From contig NZ_AAXY01000026.1 of NCBI RefSeq assembly GCF_000169375.1, forward strand, positions 1 through 56,745: a DNA stretch of 56,745 nucleotides. Reading direction: 5' to 3'. Each line of letters opens with the position of its first letter. Positions within the stretch are counted from its first letter, which is position 1. The translations under genes and the position numbers were made by a program. Below the pieces are notes generated by a model. It saw only the letters and a program-made list of their open reading frames with translations, did not search any database and was not told the DNA's origin. Below are positions 1-7,746 of the stretch, in pieces. Origin of the DNA: Marinobacter sp. ELB17. GTDB lineage: Bacteria > Pseudomonadota > Gammaproteobacteria > Pseudomonadales > Oleiphilaceae.

Positions 1-1709
1 GCTCTGGATGGCAATGTCTGCCAGCTGCTCCGGGTTGGGGTCCGGATTTATGGCGCAGTCTCCGTAAACCACAACTGCTGCGGTAACAGCATGAAAAATA
101 CCGACGACACCACTTTGGCGTTGTTGTGGGTCTTGATCAGCTGTAGGGCAGGGCGCACGGTGTTGGCGGTGGTGTGGATAGCACCCGACACCAGACCGTC
201 GGCTTCGTCCAACGCGACCATCATGGTGCCTAAAACCACATTGTCTTCGAGCATGCTTTCCGCCATTTCGGCTGAAGTGCCTTTGTGTTTTCGCAATTCC
301 ACCATAGGCGCCACGTAGCGCTTGCGCACCTCAGACGGCTCGATAATTTCCAGATCGGGTGGTAACTCCATGCCCAGAGAAGCCGCTACGGCGCGTATCT
401 CGGCGGCACTGCCGATCAGCGCGCAGCGCGCAAGCTGGCGCTGATGGCAGATGATCGCTGCCTGCACTGTGCGCGGCTCGTGGCCTTCCGGTAAAACAAT
501 GCGCTTGTTGGCGGCACGGGCGCGCTCAGAAAGCTGGTGGCGAAACGCCGGTGGCGACATACGGGTCTGGCGCGGCACCTTAAGGTGTTCCTGTAGCCAG
601 TCGGTATCGATACGCGGCGCGATAAGGTTCATGGCAGTGTCGATCCGCTCCGGGTCGTCGATAGGGATAGACCTCGACAGGCCGGCCAGCATGTGAGCAG
701 TTTCGTAGGTGTTGGTGGTGGTGCTAAGAACCGGCATGCCGGTTTCCATGGCCCGGCGACACAATTCGATGACTCTTTGGTCTGGTAGTAGACCGCCAGT
801 GAGCAGAATCCCGGCCATGGGCACGCCATTCAGGGCCGCTACGGCGGCAGCCACAACGATATCTTCGCGGTCTCCGGGAGTCACCAAAAGGGTGCCAGAC
901 TTGAGGATTTCGGTCATATTGCTGATGGTGCGTGCGCAAACAGAAACACGGTGCACCCTGCGGGTCTGCATCTGGCCCTCGTGCAGCACGTCTACCTTCA
1001 GTTCGCGCGCTATGTCTGAAACCCTTGGTGCCAACAGGCTCGGTTCCCAAGGTATTTCGGCTAACAACCGATACTGCCCGCTACTAAATACGTTGCATTT
1101 GTTGCGGTAATCTTCAGGCGGTATCGCGGTGAGGGTTGTCATACCGGGTATTTTACGTTCTTTTGGCGCACCGATTTTGTTAAGAATGACGCCCAAAACG
1201 TCGGCTTCATTCTGCCCCGAAAACAGTCGTGCAGAAAAACCAAGTTGTTCGTCTAGCTCGATGGGGTTACAGCCTTTGGGTGACGTTAGCAAAATGATTT
1301 CAGAACCCAGGTTCCGCGCGACCTCGGCGTTCAGGCGGGTAATGTAGGTGCCATCCTGATCGGGTTCCAGGCCCTCTATAATCACCACGTCGACCGTGCA
1401 CGCCACTTTTTGGTACTCGCCCACCACACGCTCAAGCAACAAGTCAGATTTGTTGTGATTGAGCGCGTGCTGTGCTTCTTTCAGGGTAATCGGTGTCGGC
1501 GGTTTAAGATGGCTGTGGGAGCGCACAAACTCGACGGAAGAGTCTTTGCCTTTATTGTGGGTTGCATCGGCTTGGTGCACCACCTGGCAAAACGGCTTAT
1601 AAAAACCAACGCTGACACCGACCTGCTCCAGTGCTCGCAACAGGCCCAGGCACACAGACGTCAGGCCTGAATCTGTGGAGGTTGGTGCAATAAAAAGACT
1701 TTTTGCCAT
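1..1709 (-). pseudogene. pta: phosphate acetyltransferase, frameshifted and cut by window edge
   Basis: Phosphotransacetylase interconverts acetyl-CoA and acetyl phosphate and works with AckA in the cytoplasm. The start at 1709 opens with a P-loop-like N-terminal domain (MAKSLFIAPTSTDSGLTS), followed by a DRTGG-type regulatory domain and the beginning of the catalytic PTA_PTB domain, so this is the long enterobacterial-type enzyme of about 700 residues. The frame stops at 48 with a non-homologous tail after MLLPQQ. In the next frame, from about position 75 to the window start, the sequence reads VVVYGDCAINPDPNPEQLAD, the expected continuation of the family. One base is therefore missing at about 76-80, where 5 nt (CAGCA) stand in place of 6. 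The gene lies 36 bp after ackA, in the same operon. It is either a real lesion or a sequencing error; the rest lies outside the window. Confidence 0.9.
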
Positions 1710-1745
1710 AGTTAAAAATTCCGCCGCTAGCGTTGTACAAATCGG

Positions 1746-2933
1746 TTAGTTGAGTTCAGCCAGGCGTGCTGCTTCGCCAGCGATGACCCTTTCTTCGTCG
1801 GTAGCAATCACCAGTATTGGGAATCGCGACTCTTTACAGTCAATTCGGCCATCACGATTGAGGCCATTATCATCATTATTTTGCTGATCAATGGCGAAGC
1901 CAAGCAGCCCCAGCTGATTGACGGTCTGCTGGCGTACACGGGCGCTGTTTTGGCCAATGCCACCGGTGAACACCAGGGCGTCAAGCCGGTTCAGCGATAC
2001 CATCATGGCTGCGACATATTTGGCCAGACGGAAGCAGAACACATCAATGGCCAGTTGCGCTGACGGATCACCTTGGTCCGCCAGGTCGCTCAGGGTGCGC
2101 ATGTCGTTGGTTTGCCCTGACAGCCCCAGAAGACCGCTGCTGTGGTTGAGTTCGTTGTGCAGTTGCTCGGCGCTCACGCCTTTGCTCTGCAAGTAATCAA
2201 ACAGTCCGGGATCTACGTCCCCACTTCGGGTACCCATTACCAGCCCCTCCAGAGGTGTCAGGCCCATGCTGGTATCAACGCTTTTGCCATCGCGTATGGC
2301 GGTAATGCTGCAGCCGTTGCCCAGATGCGCGGAAATAATGGAGGTCTCAGCGGTGGATTGCTCCAGGCGGAGAGCTGCCTGTTGCAGCATGTAAGCGTGG
2401 CTGGTGCCGTGGAAGCCGTAGCGGCGAACGCCCCAGTCACGGTAGTAGTTCTGTGGCAGCGCGTAATGGAATGCGTGTTCCGGCAGGGTCTGGTGGAAAG
2501 CTGTATCAAACACCGCCACCTGAGGCACCAACGGAAACAGCTCGCGGGTTGCCATAATGCCTTCAACGTTAACCGGGTTGTGCAGTGGAGCTAGCAAATT
2601 ACAGGCCTTTATAGCGACCAGCACTTCGTCGTCGATCAGTACCGCTTCGCGAAAGGTTTCACCACCATGAACAATCCTGTGGCCAATAGCCGCCGGTTGT
2701 TTCGGCATCAGGCCCTTTTTCTGCGCTGTATCCATCAGTACGGCCAGGGCTTCCTTGTGCGTGGTGTTGGGAGGCAGCCTGGTGACGTCGCGTTGCTTTC
2801 CAATGCGAAAGCGGGCATTGGGAGTGTTCAGTCGTCCTGCCAGCATCGAGGCAATCTTTTGTCGATCTTTGTCAAAAAGCGCAATTTTTAGCGAGGAGCT
2901 ACCGCAGTTCACCACTAATAATGTGTTTTCCAT
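1746..2933 (-). CDS. ackA: acetate kinase
   Basis: Acetate kinase transfers phosphate between acetyl phosphate and ADP, the substrate-level ATP step of the acetate pathway, and runs in reverse for acetate activation. The 395-residue product has the family length of about 400. It begins MENTLLVVNCGSSSLKIALF, the N-terminal phosphate-binding signature, and shows IGHRIVHGGE, RRYGFHGTSHAY, SAHLGNGCS and the FTGGIGQNSARVR adenosine-site region. The frame is open 19 codons further upstream, but the conserved protein starts at the ATG at 2931-2933. It sits 29 bp after the stop of a GGDEF/EAL gene and 36 bp before pta, so the three probably share a transcript. All key motifs are intact, so AckA should be functional whatever the state of pta. 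Confidence 0.97.
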   Translation of the reverse strand: MENTLLVVNCGSSSLKIALFDKDRQKIASMLAGRLNTPNARFRIGKQRDVTRLPPNTTHKEALAVLMDTAQKKGLMPKQPAAIGHRIVHGGETFREAVLIDDEVLVAIKACNLLAPLHNPVNVEGIMATRELFPLVPQVAVFDTAFHQTLPEHAFHYALPQNYYRDWGVRRYGFHGTSHAYMLQQAALRLEQSTAETSIISAHLGNGCSITAIRDGKSVDTSMGLTPLEGLVMGTRSGDVDPGLFDYLQSKGVSAEQLHNELNHSSGLLGLSGQTNDMRTLSDLADQGDPSAQLAIDVFCFRLAKYVAAMMVSLNRLDALVFTGGIGQNSARVRQQTVNQLGLLGFAIDQQNNDDNGLNRDGRIDCKESRFPILVIATDEERVIAGEAARLAELN

Positions 2934-2962
2934 AATTCTGGATTTCCAGTTTTTCAGATTCT

Positions 2963-5374
2963 TTAATGGCTTGTGTACGAATCCAACCACTGACTGAATT
3001 CAATAGCGGGTAGTGGTCGACTGTAAAAGTAGCCTTGGGCGCAATCGCAACCTGCCTTTTGCAGAAATTGGACCTGTTCTTCCTCTTCAACGCCTTCTGC
3101 AATCAGTCTGAGCCCCATGCTGTGTGCCATATTGATGATTGCACTGACAAGAACTGCGTCATCCGGGTCTTTCAGAATGTCTTGTACAAACGATTTATCA
3201 ATTTTGAGTGTGTCAAACGGGAAGCTTTTCAAGTAACTGAGGGCGGAATAGCCGGTGCCAAAGTCGTCTACAGACAGGCGCACGCCGTGCTCGTCAAGCT
3301 CCTGTAAAATCTGGGCGGTTTCAATCGAGTTGTCCAGAATGAGGCGCTCGGTAATTTCCAGTTCCAGAAACTCGGCCGCCAGGCCGCTGGTAGACAATGC
3401 GTCCATCACAGAGGTAACAAAGCCTGCGGCGCGGAACTGTCGAGGTGAAACGTTCACCGAAATTCCAATATCGCGACCCAGTTGGTTTTTCCAAGTCACG
3501 GCATTTTGGCAGGCCTGCTGAATGACCCATTCACCAATAGCCGTTATAAGCCCGGTCTCTTCGGCCAGCGGAATGAAGCGGTCGGGCATGACCTGGCCAA
3601 TTTCCGGATTGTTCCAGCGCAGTAAGGCCTCTGCTGCCAGCAGGTTGCCGTTAGAGGTGCTTACAATGGGTTGGTAAAATAACTCGAATTCTTCTTGTTG
3701 CAGAGCGCGCCGTAGGCGGGATTCAAGCTGAAGGCGTTCGTGGGATATTTCGCTCATCTCTGGCGAAAAGTGCACGTAGTCGCTTTTGCCTTTTCGTTTG
3801 GCTTGGTACATAGCCGCATCGGCGTGCTGCATCAGCTCGCCGCTGTTGTCAGAATCTGCTGGGAACGCCGCAATACCGATGCTGGTGGTGACGTATACCT
3901 CGTGACTGTTTAACTGATAAGGCATTGAAAAAGTTTTGAGTATGCGTTCGGCTACTTGAGACGACACCTCGGCGCTTTGCAGCCCCGGCAGAATAACCAA
4001 AAATTCATCGCCGCCCAGGCGGGCGACTGTGCTGCTGCCCCGCAGGCAGCTGGAAATGCGTCTGGCGGCTTCGATCAGCAGGGTGTCACCGGCATCGTGG
4101 CCGAGGGTATCGTTAACATGCTTGAAGTTGTCGAGGTCAAGAAACATCACTCCAACTTCGGTGCTTTCGCGCCGGGCTTGCGCCAGCGCGAGCTTTAGGC
4201 GGTCGAGTGCCAACATGCGATTTGGCAGTCCGGTCAGGATATCGTAATTTGCCTGGCGCAGTAGCTGGCGCTCATAGCGTTTCCGAATACTGATGTCTTC
4301 ACCCAGAATGAGAAATCCGGTGGTATCTGCTTTTGCGTCCTTGATGGGCGTTACGATTAGCTGCTCCCAGAAGCGCTCGCCGTTGCGCCGGGCGCTGGTC
4401 ACTTCGCCCTGCCAGACACCCACTCGCTGCACCTGCAGGCGAATGGACTTCCACAGTTTTTCGGCCTCCCGATTATCCGAGTTATCGCTGCCCAGTGACC
4501 CTGGGTGTTTGCCGATGATGGAGAGGGCACTGTGGCCTGTTAGTTGGCTGAATTTTTGATTAACAAATTCAATGTGCCATTGACGGTCGCAAATGATGAC
4601 GGATGACGGGCTTTGCTCAATGGCCTGAGAAAATTTCTGGATTTCCAGAGCATCTTGCTCTTGGCGGGCGATGTCCTGATTCAGGCGCTCGCGCATTTGG
4701 TTAATCGCGTCGGTTACCTGGCCCAATTCGTCTTGACGTCGGCTGGGCGTATCAGGTCGATTCAGCGTTAGCGGGCGCTTCAGATTATGAATTGAAAATT
4801 CCCTGGCGTAATCCGCCATAGTGGTCAGATGTCGGGTAACAAAAAACCGGAAAATCCAGATAATAAGAATGGAAATAAACAGCGTTTGTAAAAATTGAGT
4901 GGCGAGAATAATGCCCACCCGCCTTTTCATGTCTTGATTTACCCGCGCAAGGTCAGCGGTAATGGTAAGTCGCCCTAGCTTGAACTCGTCGCCCTCAACA
5001 TGAACCAGCTCAAAGCTGTGAACAATGGTGGCGACGTCGCGGGGGATTTCACCAATCACCAATTCAGAACTGGGCTCAATCGCAAGCCGTAAGTGGACAA
5101 TGTCCGGGAGGCTGAGAATGCCTTCCAGCTGAATTTGCAAAAGCTTCTGATCGAGTGCCCACAGGCTTCGCGCCAGTCCTGAGCTGTCGCTGGATTCAAC
5201 GGCCTGCATGCGTGCTGTGATTTGCGTAAGCTCTTTGCGGTAGTCCGAGTAAAGTTGAATGGCAGAAGAGATGAATGTAAATGCCAGGCTGAATATCAAG
5301 ACCCAGGCCAGTAAACGCAAAGACAGCAGCGAGCGCTGACGAAGCAGGTTCAGGCGCCTAAAAAATGTTGTCAT
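2963..5374 (-). CDS. membrane-bound PAS-GGDEF-EAL c-di-GMP signalling protein
   Basis: This 803-residue protein makes and/or degrades cyclic di-GMP at the inner membrane. It has a first membrane segment at about residues 20-42, a periplasmic sensor region of about 110 residues, a second membrane segment near 152-172, a HAMP-like linker, a PAS domain at about 245-365, GGDEF at about 370-535 and EAL at about 545-800. The cyclase site is an intact GGDEF (454-458), but the upstream inhibitory RxxD position reads RGSS, so product inhibition at the I-site is not expected. The EAL half keeps EALLRW (582-587), the NVSP asparagine, ELEITE, DDFGTG, the KID lysine, AEGVE and QGYFYSRP, so phosphodiesterase activity is likely. 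The stop is 29 bp before ackA, suggesting co-transcription with ackA-pta. The periplasmic ligand is unknown. Confidence 0.93.
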   Translation of the reverse strand: MTTFFRRLNLLRQRSLLSLRLLAWVLIFSLAFTFISSAIQLYSDYRKELTQITARMQAVESSDSSGLARSLWALDQKLLQIQLEGILSLPDIVHLRLAIEPSSELVIGEIPRDVATIVHSFELVHVEGDEFKLGRLTITADLARVNQDMKRRVGIILATQFLQTLFISILIIWIFRFFVTRHLTTMADYAREFSIHNLKRPLTLNRPDTPSRRQDELGQVTDAINQMRERLNQDIARQEQDALEIQKFSQAIEQSPSSVIICDRQWHIEFVNQKFSQLTGHSALSIIGKHPGSLGSDNSDNREAEKLWKSIRLQVQRVGVWQGEVTSARRNGERFWEQLIVTPIKDAKADTTGFLILGEDISIRKRYERQLLRQANYDILTGLPNRMLALDRLKLALAQARRESTEVGVMFLDLDNFKHVNDTLGHDAGDTLLIEAARRISSCLRGSSTVARLGGDEFLVILPGLQSAEVSSQVAERILKTFSMPYQLNSHEVYVTTSIGIAAFPADSDNSGELMQHADAAMYQAKRKGKSDYVHFSPEMSEISHERLQLESRLRRALQQEEFELFYQPIVSTSNGNLLAAEALLRWNNPEIGQVMPDRFIPLAEETGLITAIGEWVIQQACQNAVTWKNQLGRDIGISVNVSPRQFRAAGFVTSVMDALSTSGLAAEFLELEITERLILDNSIETAQILQELDEHGVRLSVDDFGTGYSALSYLKSFPFDTLKIDKSFVQDILKDPDDAVLVSAIINMAHSMGLRLIAEGVEEEEQVQFLQKAGCDCAQGYFYSRPLPAIEFSQWLDSYTSH

Positions 5375-5537
5375 ATCAGGGATCGGTTGCTCGCAAGTGG
5401 CCAGAATCTAGCGAAAGGTTGTAATGGACTATAGCAGCCAAAGTTTCGCGTTGTCTTGCCTTGGTCGGGGTTAGAGGGAAGAAAAATGCATGTGGGATCA
5501 ACATGCAACGGCTTATTTTTTTAAGCCGCTGTAGGGC

Positions 5538-5551
5538 TTGATGTAGATCAA
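5538..5551 (+). promoter_or_regulatory. FNR/Anr box upstream of the ccoM-like gene
   Basis: TTGATgtagATCAA is an exact match to the FNR-family consensus TTGAT-N4-ATCAA. Its centre is at 5544.5. If it acts as a class II activator site at -41.5, transcription would start near 5586, with a weak -10 (TAACCT, 5574-5579), a short leader and the ribosome site TTAGGAG at 5604-5610. The arrangement fits oxygen-limited induction of the small gene at 5618. The match is seen directly; the regulator and start site are inferred. Confidence 0.8.
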
Positions 5552-5617
5552 CACGGGGGTATGCGGCAAGTCGTAACCTGAATTCAGATCGAAACACGAG
5601 AATTTAGGAGATTTGCC

Positions 5618-5773
5618 ATGTATCTGGACACTGTTGTTATCGCTGGAATCGTAACTGTGCTGCTGATGGTGGCATTCTTTGTAGGGTTTGGCGTCTTTAT
5701 TATGCGCGATCAAAAAGCCCATGGTCCTGACGTTATCAAAGTCGAGGGGAAGAAGGCCGACAAGCCAGTTTGA
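5618..5773 (+). CDS. ccoM: 51-residue single-span membrane peptide, likely cbb3 oxidase subunit CcoM
   Basis: The product begins MYLDTVVIAGIVTVLLMVAF, continues through one hydrophobic helix (about residues 6-29), then turns polar and lysine-rich (MRDQKAHG, EGKKADK). This pattern resembles, from memory, CcoM, the small single-helix subunit found in the cbb3-type cytochrome c oxidase of Pseudomonas stutzeri, which shares a VVIAGxVTV...MVAFF core. The good ribosome site TTAGGAG lies 7 bp before the ATG. An exact FNR/Anr box stands upstream and a strong hairpin terminator follows, so it is a complete monocistronic unit. cbb3 oxidases work under low oxygen and are commonly Anr-controlled, which fits. 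No cco structural genes are in the window. That it is a real gene is well supported; the CcoM name is likely but rests on short similarity. Confidence 0.75.
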   Translation: MYLDTVVIAGIVTVLLMVAFFVGFGVFIMRDQKAHGPDVIKVEGKKADKPV

Positions 5774-5818
5774 TTAAGGTCGCGAGACCTGACAAGAGAA
5801 AATTAAGACGAGTTGTAT

Positions 5819-5859
5819 AAAAAATCTCCGGAAACTTAGGCAGTTTGCGGAGATTTTTT
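5819..5859. terminator. bidirectional intrinsic terminator between ccoM and tRNA-Glu
   Basis: AAAAAATCTCCG (5819-5830) pairs with CGGAGATTTTTT (5848-5859), and inner AAACT/AGTTT arms lengthen the stem. T-runs occur on both strands, so it can end the ccoM-like transcript on the plus strand and tRNA-Glu on the minus strand. Confidence 0.85.
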
Positions 5860-5894
5860 ATATTCCAGAACAAGGCAAAATAGGAAGAACGAAT

Positions 5895-5970
5895 TGGCGT
5901 CCCCTAGGGGGTTCGAACCCCTGTTGCCGCCGTGAAAGGGCGGAGTCCTGGGCCACTAGACGAAGGGGAC
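5895..5970 (-). tRNA. tRNA-Glu (UUC)
   Basis: On the minus strand the sequence folds as a 76-nt tRNA. The acceptor stem is GTCCCCT with AGGGGAC, the T-arm contains GGTTCGAACCCC, and the anticodon loop CTTTCAC gives anticodon TTC (5934-5936). The 3' CCA is encoded (5895-5897). It closely matches the usual proteobacterial tRNA-Glu. It stands alone, with its own promoter and terminator. Confidence 0.98.
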
Positions 5971-6009
5971 GCAACATATTCAACTACTTGCCTCATTGAG
6001 GTGGCGCAT

Positions 6010-6038
6010 ATAGTATGAGGCGACCTTGCCCGTGTCAA
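6010..6038 (-). promoter_or_regulatory. sigma-70 promoter of tRNA-Glu
   Basis: On the minus strand a perfect TTGACA (6033-6038) is followed after 17 bp by TACTAT (6010-6015). The GC-rich stretch just downstream (GCGCC) is typical of stringently controlled stable-RNA promoters. The start would be about 30 bp before the tRNA. Confidence 0.8.
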
Positions 6039-6057
6039 CACTTTCTGCCGCTATTAT

Positions 6058-6963
6058 TCAGTTTGCGATCGCATCCTTTAGTGCAGGCTCCAGATCCGTA
6101 AAACGGAATTCGAAACCCTCAGCCTGAAGTCTGGCGGGAATTGCGCGCTGCCCGGTCAGCAGCAGTCCGGACATTTCGCCCAACGCCAGCTTTAAGGCCA
6201 CGGCGGGTGCCGGCAAAATCGTAGGGCGATGGAGCACACTACCCAAGGTTTTTGTAAATGTTGCATTGGTCACCGGAGACGGACTAACAACGTTGTATGC
6301 CCCCGATGCGGTCTCGGTAGTCAACATCCACAGCAAAGCCCCTACAACATCCTGTCGGTGCACCCAAGGCATGTACTGCTCGCCACTGCCAAGCTTGCCA
6401 CCGACACCGAGTTTGAATGGCAGAATCATGCGTTGTAAAAAGCCGCCGTTGGGGCCCACCACGATTCCGGTTCGCGACAGGCAAACGCGCACACCCACAT
6501 CAGCGAGCTCCATAGCGGTTTGTTCCCAGTCACTGCAGAGGCGATGGGTGAATTCGTTATGTGGAGGCGTCGCCTCGGTTACTTCAAGGCTACCCTGGGC
6601 GCCGTAAAAACCAACAGCGGATCCAGACACCATAACCTGCGGCGGTTGGAGCCAGGTTTTTGCCACATTAACCAGCTGTTGCGTAAGTTCAATACGGCTG
6701 TCGCGAATTGCTTGTTTGCGCGTCTCGCTCCAGCGCTTATCAGCAATGCCTTCGCCTGCCAGGTTGATAATGGCATCAAAGCCTTTATGGCCCCGCAATT
6801 TGGCCAAATCCGGCAGCGCCTCAACTCGACCGCATATAGCGCGCACATCTGCTGCACTCTGTCGGCTCAAAACCGTAATTTGGTCTCCGTTTGCGAGTAA
6901 TTCGCGGCATAGAATCCGTCCGATAAAACCGGTGCCACCGGTCAGCAATATGTGTCTGCTCAT
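6058..6963 (-). CDS. TIGR01777-family NAD-dependent epimerase/dehydratase (YfcH-like)
   Basis: This 301-residue short-chain dehydrogenase-like protein starts with the Rossmann motif ILLTGGTGFIGR (residues 5-16). It contains INLAGEGIADKRWSETRK and VSGSAVGFYG, which mark the TIGR01777/SDR39U1 family (E. coli YfcH), and the C-terminal LLTGQRAIPARL segment. Family length is about 300, so it is complete. Members bind a nicotinamide nucleotide, but their substrate is not established, and I do not assign a reaction. It is transcribed alone on the minus strand upstream of tRNA-Glu. Confidence 0.92.
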   Translation of the reverse strand: MSRHILLTGGTGFIGRILCRELLANGDQITVLSRQSAADVRAICGRVEALPDLAKLRGHKGFDAIINLAGEGIADKRWSETRKQAIRDSRIELTQQLVNVAKTWLQPPQVMVSGSAVGFYGAQGSLEVTEATPPHNEFTHRLCSDWEQTAMELADVGVRVCLSRTGIVVGPNGGFLQRMILPFKLGVGGKLGSGEQYMPWVHRQDVVGALLWMLTTETASGAYNVVSPSPVTNATFTKTLGSVLHRPTILPAPAVALKLALGEMSGLLLTGQRAIPARLQAEGFEFRFTDLEPALKDAIAN

Positions 6964-7084
6964 GATGTTTCCATTCCTTGCATAGAAGGCCCCTTAGTGG
7001 TGAAGGGTGTCTGTTGCCTTGTTTACCGGGTACACTGTCGCATAGACAATTACTATGGCAACAACCTTAACAGGGTAATGTTGA

Positions 7085-7687
7085 ATGTTCGATTGGAAAG
7101 ACATTCTGGATTTCTGGTTTGGTGAGTTAGACAAAAATGGGCTGCCTGACCCGGTTCATAGTAATCGCTGGTTTCTGAGTAACCGAAAGTTCGATCAGGA
7201 AATCCGTAGGCGTTTTTTGTCGTTGGTATTGTTTGCCTCAGAGCAGGGTCTTGACCACTGGCAGAAAAAGGCTGGCGGCGTGCTCGCTGAAATTCTGTTG
7301 CTTGACCAGTTTTCGCGCAACATTTTTCGCGGCGGTGCTTTGGCATTTGAGCAGGATATTCTGGCTCGAAAGTTATGTAAGCAGGGTATGAGCAAAGGTT
7401 TTGACGTGTCGTTACCGGCCATTCAGCGGGGATTTTTTTATATGCCCTTGCAACACTCCGAACGGTTAGAAGATCAGTCACTTGCGATAGAGTGTTATGA
7501 ACAGCTTACAGCATCCACCAGCGGCTTGTTGAAGGAGTTTATGGGCAGTTTTTTGCAATCAGCCCGTGAACACCAGGCAATAATCACGCGCTTCCGTCGT
7601 TTTCCGCATCGCAATAAAGCATTGGGGCGAACCAACACAAAGGAAGAGAGCGACTATTTGCTCAATGGAAAACGTTTTGGCCAGTAA
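7085..7687 (+). CDS. DUF924 family protein
   Basis: The 200-residue protein has the DUF924 signature: ILDFWFGEL near the start, RWFLSNRKFDQEIRRRF, LLLDQFSRNIFRG, and FYMPLQHSERLEDQ. The family adopts a helical, TPR-like fold and has no settled function. The ATG at 7085 has only a weak ribosome site; the start fits the family, whose members begin a few residues before the DFWFG motif. It is followed after 59 bp by a c-di-GMP gene on the same strand. Confidence 0.9.
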   Translation: MFDWKDILDFWFGELDKNGLPDPVHSNRWFLSNRKFDQEIRRRFLSLVLFASEQGLDHWQKKAGGVLAEILLLDQFSRNIFRGGALAFEQDILARKLCKQGMSKGFDVSLPAIQRGFFYMPLQHSERLEDQSLAIECYEQLTASTSGLLKEFMGSFLQSAREHQAIITRFRRFPHRNKALGRTNTKEESDYLLNGKRFGQ

Positions 7688-7746
7688 GTTTATAACGTTG
7701 GTATTACCGGCTTTGTAAGTAACGGACTTTCCTCAATAGGAACGCT

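Noticed and set aside
1410..1670. Long antisense frames within pta, gltA, fadB, sdhA, smc and other genes
   Set aside because: They lie wholly inside well-supported genes, show no family motifs, and are usual in GC-rich coding DNA.
5375..5537. Possible extra small genes before the Anr box
   Set aside because: Only minus-strand frames without ribosome sites were found; the region is best read as upstream DNA of the c-di-GMP gene and of ccoM.
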